A stretch of DNA of 64,000 nucleotides from Chromohalobacter beijerinckii (GTDB lineage Bacteria; Pseudomonadota; Gammaproteobacteria; Pseudomonadales; Halomonadaceae): positions 124,001-188,000 of the forward strand of contig NZ_JAKGAK010000005.1 in NCBI RefSeq assembly GCF_023061185.1. The letters run 5' to 3'. Position numbers and translations under genes: made by a program. Under the pieces are notes generated by a model. It made no database searches, had not been told where the DNA came from, and saw only the letters and a list, made by a program, of their open reading frames with translations. This document shows positions 8,157 to 17,081 of the stretch, piece by piece. Position 1 is the first letter of the stretch. Each line of letters starts with the position of its first letter.

Positions 8157-9598
8157 GTCGCGGTATTCCTTGTCAGTGGCCGCAGGCCGATATGGCGCAT
8201 GGGGACGCCGACCAGGCCGGTCGCGACCGAGCTGGTATGGGAGGTCAGGATCAGGGCATCGTGCAACCAATGGTGCTGCACATGATCGTGCTGACTGCCC
8301 TCGGCCAGCGCGACGCAAAGGCTGTACTGACCCATGGGCAGGATTGGAAGGCGAAACTGGAAGGTCGCTTCGCAACGCTCGCCAGCCGCCAGGGTGAACG
8401 ACTCGGTGCCCAGGAAGGTGTTATCGCCGAACAGGGTCTGGCCCAGGCGGTCCTTGACGAAGAACCCGATGATGGGCCCGGTCAACGCGCGTTTCGCCTG
8501 CGCGCTGACGCGCAGGCAGACGGCCTCCCCGCCCACGCACCAGGAGAGTGGCTTGTTGCGCTCGTCGGTCAGGGTGACGGCGTCGATGTAGCCACCGCCC
8601 TCGCCGAAGGAGGCGGTCTCGGGGTCAAAGCGCGCTATCTGCACGTCATTGCGCCATGCTGAGTTCAACAGCAAGTCGCGGCGCATGTCGTGGAAATCGT
8701 CGTCTGCCGTGGGAGCCGGCGATTCACCGGGCGCCGGGGGCACGGTGGGGTCATCGGCGGCATCGGGCGCGCTCGTCGCGTCCGGCGTGGCGTCGTCTTC
8801 GGTGGACTCCAGCCGCACGGCCTCACCACCGGGGGTGTTGGCTTCGTATTGCGCCTCCAGGTAGCTTTCGGTGACGCGCTTGGGCTCCCCTTCCATCATG
8901 ACCTGGCCGTGTTCCAGCCAGACGGCGTGGTTGCACAGGTTGGTGATGGCGCCGCTGTCGTGGCTGACGAACAAGACGGTGCCGCTTTGCATGAAGCGGC
9001 GTAAAAAGCGCATGCATTTCTGGACGAAGAAGGCGTCCCCCACCGCGAGGGCTTCGTCGATGATCAGTATGTCGGCGTCGACATGGGCGATCACCGCAAA
9101 CGCCAGACGCACCATCATGCCGCTGGAATAGGTCTTGACCGGCTGCTCGATAAAGTCGCCGATGTCCGCAAAAGCGAGGATATCAGCGTAGCGCGCGTCG
9201 ACTTCTTCCTGACTGAGCCCGAGGATGGCGGCATAGAGGTAGACGTTCTCGCGGCCGCTGAACTCGGGGTTGAAGCCCGACCCGAGTTCCAGCAGCGCCG
9301 CCACCCGGCCATGCGTGCGCACCTCGCCCGAAGAGGGCGTGAGCGTGCCACAGACGATTTGCAGGAGTGTTGACTTACCGGAGCCGTTGCGGCCGATGAC
9401 CCCCACTGTCTGTCCGCGCCGCACGGTGAGCGAAACGTTGTCGAGCGCGCGGAACTCAGTGAAATAACGCCGCTGGGGGCGTCCCACCAGGCGCTGAAGA
9501 CGGGGCATTATCGACTGCTTGAGGCGATCCACGGGCGCATTGTAGACGTGGTAGTCCTTGGTGACGCCTTCGATCTGGATGGCGATATCAGAGCACAT
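8153..9598 (-). CDS. wzt: Polysaccharide ABC exporter, ATP-binding subunit with carbohydrate-binding tail
   Basis: A 481-residue Wzt/TagH-type ATPase. The N-terminal half has Walker A GRNGSGKST, signature YSSGMMVRL and Walker B ILIIDEALAVGD, with the H-loop in FVSHDS. An acidic, Pro/Ala-rich linker (about residues 265-305) leads to a C-terminal beta-sandwich of the Wzt_C type (TGPIIGFFVKDRLGQ), which in O9a-like systems recognises the finished chain end. It overlaps the upstream permease by 11 bases and the downstream methyltransferase by 4. Together with Wzm it would export undecaprenyl-linked polysaccharide across the inner membrane. Confidence 0.9.
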   Translation of the reverse strand: MCSDIAIQIEGVTKDYHVYNAPVDRLKQSIMPRLQRLVGRPQRRYFTEFRALDNVSLTVRRGQTVGVIGRNGSGKSTLLQIVCGTLTPSSGEVRTHGRVAALLELGSGFNPEFSGRENVYLYAAILGLSQEEVDARYADILAFADIGDFIEQPVKTYSSGMMVRLAFAVIAHVDADILIIDEALAVGDAFFVQKCMRFLRRFMQSGTVLFVSHDSGAITNLCNHAVWLEHGQVMMEGEPKRVTESYLEAQYEANTPGGEAVRLESTEDDATPDATSAPDAADDPTVPPAPGESPAPTADDDFHDMRRDLLLNSAWRNDVQIARFDPETASFGEGGGYIDAVTLTDERNKPLSWCVGGEAVCLRVSAQAKRALTGPIIGFFVKDRLGQTLFGDNTFLGTESFTLAAGERCEATFQFRLPILPMGQYSLCVALAEGSQHDHVQHHWLHDALILTSHTSSVATGLVGVPMRHIGLRPLTRNTAT

Positions 9599-10418
9599 CG
9601 GCGAACCCCTTGCGCATTTTCTGGAAGGCGACGAACCCTGCCCAGCAGAATAGCGTCGCGCCTACCAGGTAGAGGCCCAAGGCGCTCCAGTCGGGTGCCT
9701 GCCCCCAGAGCAGCACGGCCCGGGACTCACCGATGATCAACGTCAATGGATTGGCCATGATCAGCGGATGATAAGCGGGCGGTAGTGTGTCGATAGGGAA
9801 AAAGATGGGCGACAGGAAAAGCAGCACGGTAGTGATGATACCCATCAATTGGCCGATGTCGCGCACATAGACGCCTAGCGCCGCCAGCCCCCAGGAGCAG
9901 CCCAGCGCCAGGGGGATCATCGGCAGCAACACGAGCGGGAACAAGAGCATGGTGGCATGCAGCTCGACGGAAAGCGCCAGCATGGCCAGTATCAACACCA
10001 GCACGCTGATCAATAGATGGAACAGCGCCGAGCCCAGGGTAATGATGGGCAGCAGTTCTAAAGGAAAGACGACTTTCTTCACGTAGTTCACTTGCGAGAT
10101 GACGGTGTTCGGCGACCGGTTGAGGACTTCGCCCAACAACCCATGGATCAGCAGGCCTACAAACAACACGATGGCGAAGACCGTGCGGGATTCACCGGTG
10201 CCTACGTCCCACTTCGCCTTGAAGACGACGGAAAATACAAACGTATAAACAAAGAGCATGAGCAGCGGGTGCAAGAAAGACCACATCAGGCCCATGAGCG
10301 AGCCTCGGTAGCGGCCTGCGATATCCCGCCAGATCATCTTTTGTATCAGATACTTGTTCCGCCACACCACACGCGCGAGATGCACGGGCGAGGCAGAATT
10401 AGGTGAGTGTGGGTTCAT
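9588..10418 (-). CDS. wzm: Polysaccharide ABC exporter, permease subunit
   Basis: A 276-residue ABC-2 type permease with about six membrane spans. It shows the family's N-terminal amphipathic stretch (IQKMIWRDIAGRYRGSLMG), LMWSFLHPLLMLFVYTFVF, and the C-terminal LSPIFFPIDTLP loop. AAGGA sits 4-5 bases before the ATG. It is the first gene of the minus-strand operon wzm-wzt-methyltransferase-acyltransferase. It is divergent from a large glycosyltransferase gene across a 358-base gap. Confidence 0.9.
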   Translation of the reverse strand: MNPHSPNSASPVHLARVVWRNKYLIQKMIWRDIAGRYRGSLMGLMWSFLHPLLMLFVYTFVFSVVFKAKWDVGTGESRTVFAIVLFVGLLIHGLLGEVLNRSPNTVISQVNYVKKVVFPLELLPIITLGSALFHLLISVLVLILAMLALSVELHATMLLFPLVLLPMIPLALGCSWGLAALGVYVRDIGQLMGIITTVLLFLSPIFFPIDTLPPAYHPLIMANPLTLIIGESRAVLLWGQAPDWSALGLYLVGATLFCWAGFVAFQKMRKGFADVL

Positions 10419-10776
10419 TGCATCCTTGACATACTAATATCCAGAGGGCCGCGCCTGAAGCGTCGGAACCAGACCTGAGACAAGTTCTCGCTTGTCGCAC
10501 GGGCGCAGGGGATTGTAGATGAGACGAGAGGGGGGCACAATTCAGCGGTCGAGTGGCCGGCAAGGATGCACCGGATGCTCGACGCAGTGCGATGCATGCG
10601 ATACGTTACCCCATTTTTTCGCTTGCCAGTGGCTCTCTCGCCACGCTCGCCGACGCCATCCCAAGCCTTCGGCCCCGATAGCGTGGTACGTATCCGGTCC
10701 ATCATTGCAGGGCAAGTTTTCTCGCGCTCATCACACTCGACTATCACGATAGGCAACAACACTTTCAGGACAACAA
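10419..10776. promoter_or_regulatory. Divergent promoter region between wzm and the glycosyltransferase gene
   Basis: About 360 bases separate two divergent surface-polysaccharide operons. No gene, JUMPstart-like element or clear terminator is visible. The stretch has normal GC and must carry promoters in both directions, but no confident -35/-10 pair could be assigned. Confidence 0.35.
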
Positions 10777-13233
10777 GTGGTTGACATGACTCCCCCCCGG
10801 CCAGCCTCCCAGGACACCTGTAACACGGAGGTTATGCGTGCCGAGCTTTATACGACCCAACAGCAACTCAAGCAGCTAGAACAGGAACGCGACACCTTGT
10901 CTCGGGAGTTGGCTGCCATTCATCGGTCTCGCTCCTGGCGCCTGACACGTCCCATGCGTCAGGCCGGCGACCAGGCGCGTCGTCTGCGCACCCTGCTCAA
11001 GCGTCCTGCCTCGTCCTCCCCGCTGGTACTAACCACGCCGGCCCAGGCGACCCGGAGCCAACCGGAAGCGCCTATTGATGTCATCGTGCCGGTCTACAAA
11101 GGATTGGAGGAAACCCAGGCGTGCTTGGAGAGTGTCTGGCGCTCGACGCCCACCCAGCCCTACCGCTTGGTGGTCATCAATGATGCCAGCCCCGAGCCGG
11201 AGGTCAGCGAGTGGCTGCGGGAGGCGGCCGCCGAGCATGACGACATGCTACTGCTCGAGAACCCGGAGAACCTAGGCTTCGTGGGGACGGTCAATCGTGG
11301 CATGGCGCTATCTCCCAATGCCGACGTGGTGTTGCTCAACAGCGATGCCGAAGTCGCCAATGATTGGCTGGACCGGCTGACCCGTGCGGCATACCAGGAG
11401 AACAAGTACCCAGCCGGCACAGTGACCCCCTTCTCTAATAATGCAACGATTTGTAGTTATCCGCGTTTTTGTGAGGATAACGAGTTACCGCCCGGTTACG
11501 ATCTACCCCGCCTGGACCGCCTGTTCGCCGAGGTGAATGCCGGTCAGACGGTCGACATCCCGACGGGAATCGGCTTTTGTATGTACATTCGGCGCGATTG
11601 CCTGGACGCCATCGGATTGTTCGACGAGGCGCATTTCGGCAAAGGGTACGGCGAGGAAAACGATTTCTGCATGCGCGCCCTCAAGAGCGGCTGGCGCAAT
11701 GTGCATGCGCTGGATGTCTTCGCTTGGCACAAGGGCAGCGTCAGCTTCGGCGCCAGCAACAACGAGCGCATGGCCAAGGCCCTTCGGGTACTGCATGAGC
11801 TGCATCCGGACTTCGATACGCACGTTCACCGCTTCATCGCCCGCGATCCGGCCCGTGAAGCCAGGCGCATCGTGGATATGAGCCGCATTCGCCGCGACTC
11901 CCGTCCGCTGGTACTTTTCGTCAGCCATCAGCGGGGCGGCGGCGTCGATCTGCATTGCCGGGAGTTGGCCCACCATTTCGCCGCCGAGGCCCAGTTCCTC
12001 TCGCTCAAGCCGGCGCGCGAGCATTTCGTCAGCCTGAGCTTGCTGGATAACGCAGAAGGCTTTGAGACTTGGTTCCGCCTGCCAGACGAGCAGTCGCAGT
12101 TATTGTCGGCATTGCAGGCGCTGGGCGTCCAGATGGTGCATTTCCATCATACTCTGGGGCATGACGATTGGGTCACGCAGCTGCCCGCACTCCTTGACGT
12201 GCCACAGGTGGTGACACTGCACGACTATTATGCCCTCTGCCGCAGCATTACGTTGACCGATGCGGAGGGACGCTATCGCGAGCCTCCGGTAGAGACCTCG
12301 GCCCAGGCGACATCAGCGAGCGACACGGACCAGGTGACGCGGGAATGGCGCGCACGCCATCGCGACTGGCTATCTCGCAGCTGTCATATCATCGCGCCGA
12401 GCCAGGACACCGCCGAGCGTTTTCGCAAATACTATCCGGACCTTGCCATCCAGGCAGTCTCGCCTCTGGACAATCTCGCGGCCAGCCAACGTCCTCCGGT
12501 CATGGCCGCGAGAGAGAACGGAGACCCCCTGCGCATCGCCGTGCTCGGCGCGTTGTCGAAAGAAAAAGGCGCCGATCTGCTGGAGGACGTCGCCAAGGCA
12601 GCCCAAGGCGCAGATACTCCGCTGCACTTTCGCCTTTTCGGCTACGCGTACCGCAACCTGAGCACCGGTTCTACGCTTTCCGTCACCGGGCCTTATGAGC
12701 AGGACCAGCTTGCCGAGCTGCTCACGGCATGGTCGCCGCACGTGGTGTGGTTTCCCTCTCAATGCCCGGAAACCTACAGCTATACATTGAGCGTATGTCT
12801 GGCGCTGGGGCTTCCGGTGGTGTCGACGGATCTCGGGGCGATTCCCGAACGCATCGGTGGGCGTCCCTATTCCTGGGTACTCCCTTACGACACGACGCCA
12901 GACGCTTGGTGCGACTGGTTCACGCGTTTAGCCGAGTCTACTCCCGAACCCAATGTCGCCAGCCGCCCCGTCGCCGAGTCTGCGGATGCCTTCTATCGGC
13001 GGGCGTATTTACCGGCGTTCCGTCAACGCGATGCGAGCGTGCCGCTGCCCTCGCCAGGCTCGTTACGGCTTCAAGACCCCTTGCATGAACACTCGTCCGC
13101 TCGGGCACGACAAACACTCGTCGATGTTCTGTACCGGCTGAGGCAGTCGGCCTTTCTGCAGCCTATCGTCAAGCTCATCCCGACGCGCCTGCAACGGCGG
13201 GTCAAGACACTGCTTTTGCGCGAGTCCGGCTGA
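10777..13233 (+). CDS. Bifunctional glycosyltransferase (GT2 plus GT4-like domains)
   Basis: An 818-residue cytoplasmic protein. Residues 20-75 are a charged coiled coil ending in SRSWRLTRPMRQ. Residues about 95-330 form a GT2 domain (IDVIVPVYKGLEET, LLNSDAEVANDW with the metal-binding Asp pair, and GYGEENDFCMRAL). Residues about 370-720 form a second GT-B/GT4-like domain (LFVSHQRGGGVDLHCRELA, IAVLGALSKEKGADLLEDV, PETYSYTLSVCLALGLPVV). The GTG at 777 of the 10-kb line (10777) is preferred because AGGA lies 7 bases upstream; an in-frame ATG at 10786 is possible. Two linked transferases in one chain suggest polymerisation of a repeat unit. It leads the plus-strand pair with the gene at 13237. 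Confidence 0.85.
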   Translation: MVDMTPPRPASQDTCNTEVMRAELYTTQQQLKQLEQERDTLSRELAAIHRSRSWRLTRPMRQAGDQARRLRTLLKRPASSSPLVLTTPAQATRSQPEAPIDVIVPVYKGLEETQACLESVWRSTPTQPYRLVVINDASPEPEVSEWLREAAAEHDDMLLLENPENLGFVGTVNRGMALSPNADVVLLNSDAEVANDWLDRLTRAAYQENKYPAGTVTPFSNNATICSYPRFCEDNELPPGYDLPRLDRLFAEVNAGQTVDIPTGIGFCMYIRRDCLDAIGLFDEAHFGKGYGEENDFCMRALKSGWRNVHALDVFAWHKGSVSFGASNNERMAKALRVLHELHPDFDTHVHRFIARDPAREARRIVDMSRIRRDSRPLVLFVSHQRGGGVDLHCRELAHHFAAEAQFLSLKPAREHFVSLSLLDNAEGFETWFRLPDEQSQLLSALQALGVQMVHFHHTLGHDDWVTQLPALLDVPQVVTLHDYYALCRSITLTDAEGRYREPPVETSAQATSASDTDQVTREWRARHRDWLSRSCHIIAPSQDTAERFRKYYPDLAIQAVSPLDNLAASQRPPVMAARENGDPLRIAVLGALSKEKGADLLEDVAKAAQGADTPLHFRLFGYAYRNLSTGSTLSVTGPYEQDQLAELLTAWSPHVVWFPSQCPETYSYTLSVCLALGLPVVSTDLGAIPERIGGRPYSWVLPYDTTPDAWCDWFTRLAESTPEPNVASRPVAESADAFYRRAYLPAFRQRDASVPLPSPGSLRLQDPLHEHSSARARQTLVDVLYRLRQSAFLQPIVKLIPTRLQRRVKTLLLRESG

Positions 13234-13236
13234 GCG

Positions 13237-14202
13237 ATGCAACCTGACGGCAATATTGCCCGTTCACCAGAAGGCGACGAGACGCCTGCCTCCGTGGCGA
13301 TCTGCGTGCCGACGCTCAACGCGGGTGCCTTGTGGCAAGAATGGTTGACGCGGGCGCGCCCCACCCTCGCCCACGTGCCCGTGCTGGTCGTCGACTCAAG
13401 CTCCGACGACGACACGGCGGCTTTGGCCAGGCAGGCCGGTTGCCGCGTCGAGGTCATCGCACGGGCGGACTTCGATCATGGCGGCACGCGGGACTGGGCC
13501 CTGCACCAACTCGCGCAGTGCGAGGTCGTGGTGTTTCTCACCCAGGATGCGCTGCTGGCCTCGCCGGAGGCCATCGACCGCTTGCTCGCGGCGTTCGATG
13601 ACCCCAACGTGGGCGCGGCCTATGGACGCCAGTTGCCGCATCACGATGCCTCCCCTATTGCCGCGCACGCGCGGCTGTTCAACTATCCCGCCCGTGACCA
13701 TCGCGTCACCCCGGCAGACATGACGCGCTGGGGCATCAAGGCGGCGTTCTTGTCCAATTCATTTGCCGCCTACCGGCGCCAGGCCTTGCTCGATGCGGGT
13801 GGGTTCCCGCACGGCGCGATCCTGAGCGAGGACATGGTGGCGGGCGCGCGGTTGCTCCAGGCGGGGTGGCACCTGGCGTATTGCGCCCAGGCGTGCGTGC
13901 AGCATTCGCACAATTATTCCTGGGGCCAGGAGTTTCGCCGCTATTTCGATATCGGGGTGCTGCATGCCCGCGAACGGTGGATACTCGAGATGACGGGTAA
14001 CGCCGAGCGTGAGGGCCAGCGCTTCGTGGTATCGGAGCTGCGGTATCTGGCGCGTCATGCACCGTGGGCGATCCCCGGGGCGTTCATCCGCAACGCGCTC
14101 AAGTATCTGGGCTACCGGCTAGGAAGGCACGAGCGCTCGCTACCGTTGCGCCTCAAGCGCCGCCTTTCCATGAATCGCGGTTATTGGGCCATCGAGCGCT
14201 AG
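13237..14202 (+). CDS. Glycosyltransferase family 2, rhamnosyltransferase-like
   Basis: A 321-residue GT2 enzyme. VAICVPTLNAG begins the nucleotide-binding fold, VLVVDSSSDDDT follows, and ADFDHGGTRDWAL is a motif typical of RfbF/WbbL-type rhamnosyltransferases. VVFLTQDALLAS supplies the DxD-like metal site. SEDMVAGARLLQAGW and HSHNYSWGQEFRRYFDIG complete the pattern. It starts 3 bases after the preceding stop, so the two are in one transcript. It converges on the priming transferase gene with only 10 bases between stops. The sugar donor cannot be fixed from sequence; dTDP-rhamnose is a family-based guess. Confidence 0.8.
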   Translation: MQPDGNIARSPEGDETPASVAICVPTLNAGALWQEWLTRARPTLAHVPVLVVDSSSDDDTAALARQAGCRVEVIARADFDHGGTRDWALHQLAQCEVVVFLTQDALLASPEAIDRLLAAFDDPNVGAAYGRQLPHHDASPIAAHARLFNYPARDHRVTPADMTRWGIKAAFLSNSFAAYRRQALLDAGGFPHGAILSEDMVAGARLLQAGWHLAYCAQACVQHSHNYSWGQEFRRYFDIGVLHARERWILEMTGNAEREGQRFVVSELRYLARHAPWAIPGAFIRNALKYLGYRLGRHERSLPLRLKRRLSMNRGYWAIER

Positions 14203-14212
14203 CGGCCCGCCG

Positions 14213-15589
14213 TCACGGCTGGTGGTTGAAGAAGCCTCGCTTGAAGGTCATCGCCAGGATCTTGAGGTCCAGCCCGAGCGACCAATTATTGATGTAAAAG
14301 AGGTCGTAATTGACGCGCTTTTCCATGTCGCGCAGTTCACGCGTCTCGCCGCGCAGGCCGTTGACTTGCGCCCAGCCGGTCATGCCTGGCTTGACGCGGT
14401 GACGCTGCATGTAATCGGCGATGACGTCTTTGTAGTAGACGTTATGGTCCATAGCGTGGGGACGCGGCCCGACGAGCGACATGCGCCCTTGTAGCACGTT
14501 GTAGAGCTGCGGTAGCTCGTCCAGGCTGGTGCGACGCAAGAAATGCCCCAGCGATGTGATACGAGGGTCGCTGCGCTGCGCTTGCTGCAGGCAAGGAGCA
14601 GCAGTGTGCGCTCGCATGGTGCGGAATTTATAGATGCGAAAGCGTTTGCCGTCGAGCCCGTGCCGGTGCTGCTTGAAGAGAACCGGGCGTCCCATGTTGC
14701 AGGCGACCAAGAGCGCTATGAGCAGCATGATAGGGAAAAACCCGACAAACAAAAGCCCGCCCAGCACCCGGTCCTCAATGTTCTTGACGATGCGCGAGGC
14801 GCCATCCAGCGGGCTGTAGTTCAAGTCCAACGAGAACAGGTCGGCGACCTGCGTCATGCGGTGGTTGAGCAGGCGCACATCCGTCAGGTCGGGGAAATAG
14901 CGGACATCCACCGGGAGCGCAATCAGTTGTTCGGCGATGCATTTGACGGTGTCGCCCTGGGAGAGCGGCAGGCTCAGCCAGATTTCATGAAAATCTCGCT
15001 TGAAGGTGGCTTCATTGACGAGCGACTCGATCCGTCCGGGCAGCGACTGGGGGTCGTCAACCAGGATCGTGCGCTGCACACGATAGCCGATATACCGCAT
15101 GCTCGTCAGATGCGATTGAATACGCTCGACATTGCTCGGCGTGCCGATGACCACCACGCACTTGAGGTTGCGCCCCGCCGCGCGCAGGCGACGCAGATAG
15201 TGGTAGAGAGCCCCCCGCAACACAAGCCCTACGCCGGCAACCCCCACCGCCGATATCGCCATCCACAACCGGGAGAAGGTGTGGGTGCTTTTGGTCATGA
15301 CCAGAAACAGCGACACGATGACGATAGTGGTCAGCCAGCTCAGCAGATAGACGCCAAACATGGAAAACAGGCTACGCCCACGCCATGGCCGGTAGAGACC
15401 GAAGAGCTCGCCCATGGCGGGCAGCAATAGCGAGCCGACAAGAATCAACAGCGGATACTCGATGCCCTCGCGATAGGCAAGCGAGGGCATGAGCAGAAAG
15501 GCCAGCCAAGACACGCCCATGGCGATGCCGGCATCGAAACACCGCATCGCCATGCGCAGCATATCGCTACCGCTTGTTCTCGGGGTCAT
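14213..15589 (-). CDS. Undecaprenyl-phosphate sugar phosphotransferase (priming enzyme, WcaJ/WbaP type)
   Basis: A 458-residue polyprenyl-phosphate hexose-1-phosphate transferase. The N-terminal third has four to five membrane spans and a CoA-binding-like domain (CVVVIGTPSNVERI). A further membrane span (about residue 265) precedes the catalytic domain, with FRIYKFRTMR, RRTSLDELPQLYNVL, MSLVGPRP, KPGMTGWAQVNGLRGE and NYDLFYINNWSLGLDLKI. It loads the first sugar onto undecaprenyl phosphate on the cytoplasmic face. The ATG at 15589 is chosen because AAGGA lies 5 bases upstream; this start is inside the tolC-like gene, overlapping it by 23 bases. The priming step of polysaccharide synthesis is thus co-transcribed with a protein exporter. 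Confidence 0.85.
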   Translation of the reverse strand: MTPRTSGSDMLRMAMRCFDAGIAMGVSWLAFLLMPSLAYREGIEYPLLILVGSLLLPAMGELFGLYRPWRGRSLFSMFGVYLLSWLTTIVIVSLFLVMTKSTHTFSRLWMAISAVGVAGVGLVLRGALYHYLRRLRAAGRNLKCVVVIGTPSNVERIQSHLTSMRYIGYRVQRTILVDDPQSLPGRIESLVNEATFKRDFHEIWLSLPLSQGDTVKCIAEQLIALPVDVRYFPDLTDVRLLNHRMTQVADLFSLDLNYSPLDGASRIVKNIEDRVLGGLLFVGFFPIMLLIALLVACNMGRPVLFKQHRHGLDGKRFRIYKFRTMRAHTAAPCLQQAQRSDPRITSLGHFLRRTSLDELPQLYNVLQGRMSLVGPRPHAMDHNVYYKDVIADYMQRHRVKPGMTGWAQVNGLRGETRELRDMEKRVNYDLFYINNWSLGLDLKILAMTFKRGFFNHQP

Positions 15590-17081
15590 TGACATCCTTG
15601 CCCGTGATACGACCGAGAAGCGCCATGGCATCCACCAGATCGGGGGTTCCCAGATCGCCCACCGCCGCTTGTAGGTTGAGGTCGTCGAGCAGGTACTGAC
15701 GCAAGGCTTCGACGAACTGAATCCTCAGATCATACAACTCGGCGCGGGCATCGAGAACATCTACCAGGTCGCGCAGGCCCAATTGTTCGCCTTTTTCGGC
15801 CGCTTCCAGGAACAAACGGCTGGACTGGATGGACTGCTGCAGCGCTTCGAGCTGACGCACGCCGCCCTGCAGGCTGCGCAGGCGCTTGCGCGCTTCCTGG
15901 CGCGCCAGGTTGAGCTCGTTGGTCACAGCGGCTTGCCTGGCCTTGGCGGTCAGCTCGCCCTGGCGCACGTCCGCCGAGGTGTAGCCGCCCTGGTAGATGG
16001 GCACCGAGAGTTGCAGCGAGGCCGAGGCGTCCTGGCTTTCGCGGAAGGGATCGTTGGAGGCGCGATCGGAGTAGCTGACGTTGAGATTGAGCTCCGGATA
16101 GTGGCCGGCACTGCGCACGCCGGTGTCGACCTGGGCGGCGCGGCGCTGCGCACGCGCCAGTTTGACCTGGAGGTTGGTCTTGGCACGCTCCAGCCAGGTG
16201 TCGGTGTCATCCCAGGCGGCGTCGACATCGGCCTGGGTCAGGTCGCCCAGCGTTGGCGCACCGAAATCAGGTAGTCGCCCGGTCAGGCGCTGCAGGTCGC
16301 TCCGGGCGTTGGAAAGCTCGTTCTCGGCCTTGACCTGGTCGGCGATGGCTTGGTCGAGGCGCGACTGAGCCTCGAGCACGTTGATGCGATCCCCCACGCC
16401 AAGATCATAGGAACGCTGCGCTTGCCGGCTCTTGGCCTTCAAGGATTCACGCTTGGAATCGAGAAGTCCCAGCTTGCGCGAGGCGAGAAAGGCATTCAGG
16501 TAAGCCTCGGCGACCTTCAGTGCCAGGTCACGTTCGCCTACCGCCAGCTTGAACTCGCTGGCTTCGACCTGGGCCTCGGCTTTGTCGACCTGGCGCCAGC
16601 GCTCCACGCTGAACAGCGGCTGCGTCAGCTGTACTTGCCAGACCGTGTCCTTGGTGCGGCCTTGATAGCGCGCCTCATAGTCCGGATTGACGCGCTCGTT
16701 TCCGGGATCGTAGCTGGGGTTATCGGTGTAGTAGTTCTCCGACTCTTGATAGTTGTAGCTGGCGCTCGCCTCGAGCTGGGGCAATAATCCGGCCTGAGCC
16801 TTGGGGATATCTTGCCGGGTGGCTTCGAGCTGGTAGCGCTGCTGGGACAGATCGGCATCGTGACGTAACGCCTGCTCGAACAGCCCCGGCAGCGAGGGCA
16901 GCACAGGGCTACTCTCGGTGTCCATTGGCGCCGGCGAGGTAGTCCCGCCGGTGGGAAGGGTGTCGCTGGCGTTGTCGTACGCGGAAAGATCGGGCAGCGT
17001 GCGCCCTTCTTCCTGTGCCAGCGCCGAGTGATTCAGCATGACACCCAAAGCTAACGGTAGTAGGCAGTGCCGAACGCGCAT
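15567..17081 (-). CDS. TolC-family outer membrane channel of the type I secretion system
   Basis: A roughly 504-residue precursor with a Sec signal peptide (cleavage probably after HSALA), a proline/threonine-rich lead, and two long TolC-type helical repeats (LEATRQDIPKAQAGLLPQLEAS, YDLGVGDRINVLEAQSRLD, LRDLVDVLDARAELYDLR). It should form the outer-membrane trimer connected to the HlyD-like adaptor encoded just upstream. Two ATG codons are adjacent; the second (17081) sits better behind GGGAGG, while the first (17084) overlaps the adaptor stop. This is one of two TolC homologues in the window; this copy is dedicated to its operon. Confidence 0.85.
   Translation of the reverse strand: MRVRHCLLPLALGVMLNHSALAQEEGRTLPDLSAYDNASDTLPTGGTTSPAPMDTESSPVLPSLPGLFEQALRHDADLSQQRYQLEATRQDIPKAQAGLLPQLEASASYNYQESENYYTDNPSYDPGNERVNPDYEARYQGRTKDTVWQVQLTQPLFSVERWRQVDKAEAQVEASEFKLAVGERDLALKVAEAYLNAFLASRKLGLLDSKRESLKAKSRQAQRSYDLGVGDRINVLEAQSRLDQAIADQVKAENELSNARSDLQRLTGRLPDFGAPTLGDLTQADVDAAWDDTDTWLERAKTNLQVKLARAQRRAAQVDTGVRSAGHYPELNLNVSYSDRASNDPFRESQDASASLQLSVPIYQGGYTSADVRQGELTAKARQAAVTNELNLARQEARKRLRSLQGGVRQLEALQQSIQSSRLFLEAAEKGEQLGLRDLVDVLDARAELYDLRIQFVEALRQYLLDDLNLQAAVGDLGTPDLVDAMALLGRITGKDVNDPENKR

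Noticed and set aside
6840-8285. Long plus-strand open frame opposite the methyltransferase and acyltransferase genes
   Set aside because: No ribosome site or family similarity; it is an antisense shadow of two well-supported minus-strand genes in GC-rich DNA.
14543-15430. 295-codon plus-strand frame opposite the priming transferase
   Set aside because: Antisense to the conserved sugar-transferase domain; no start signal.
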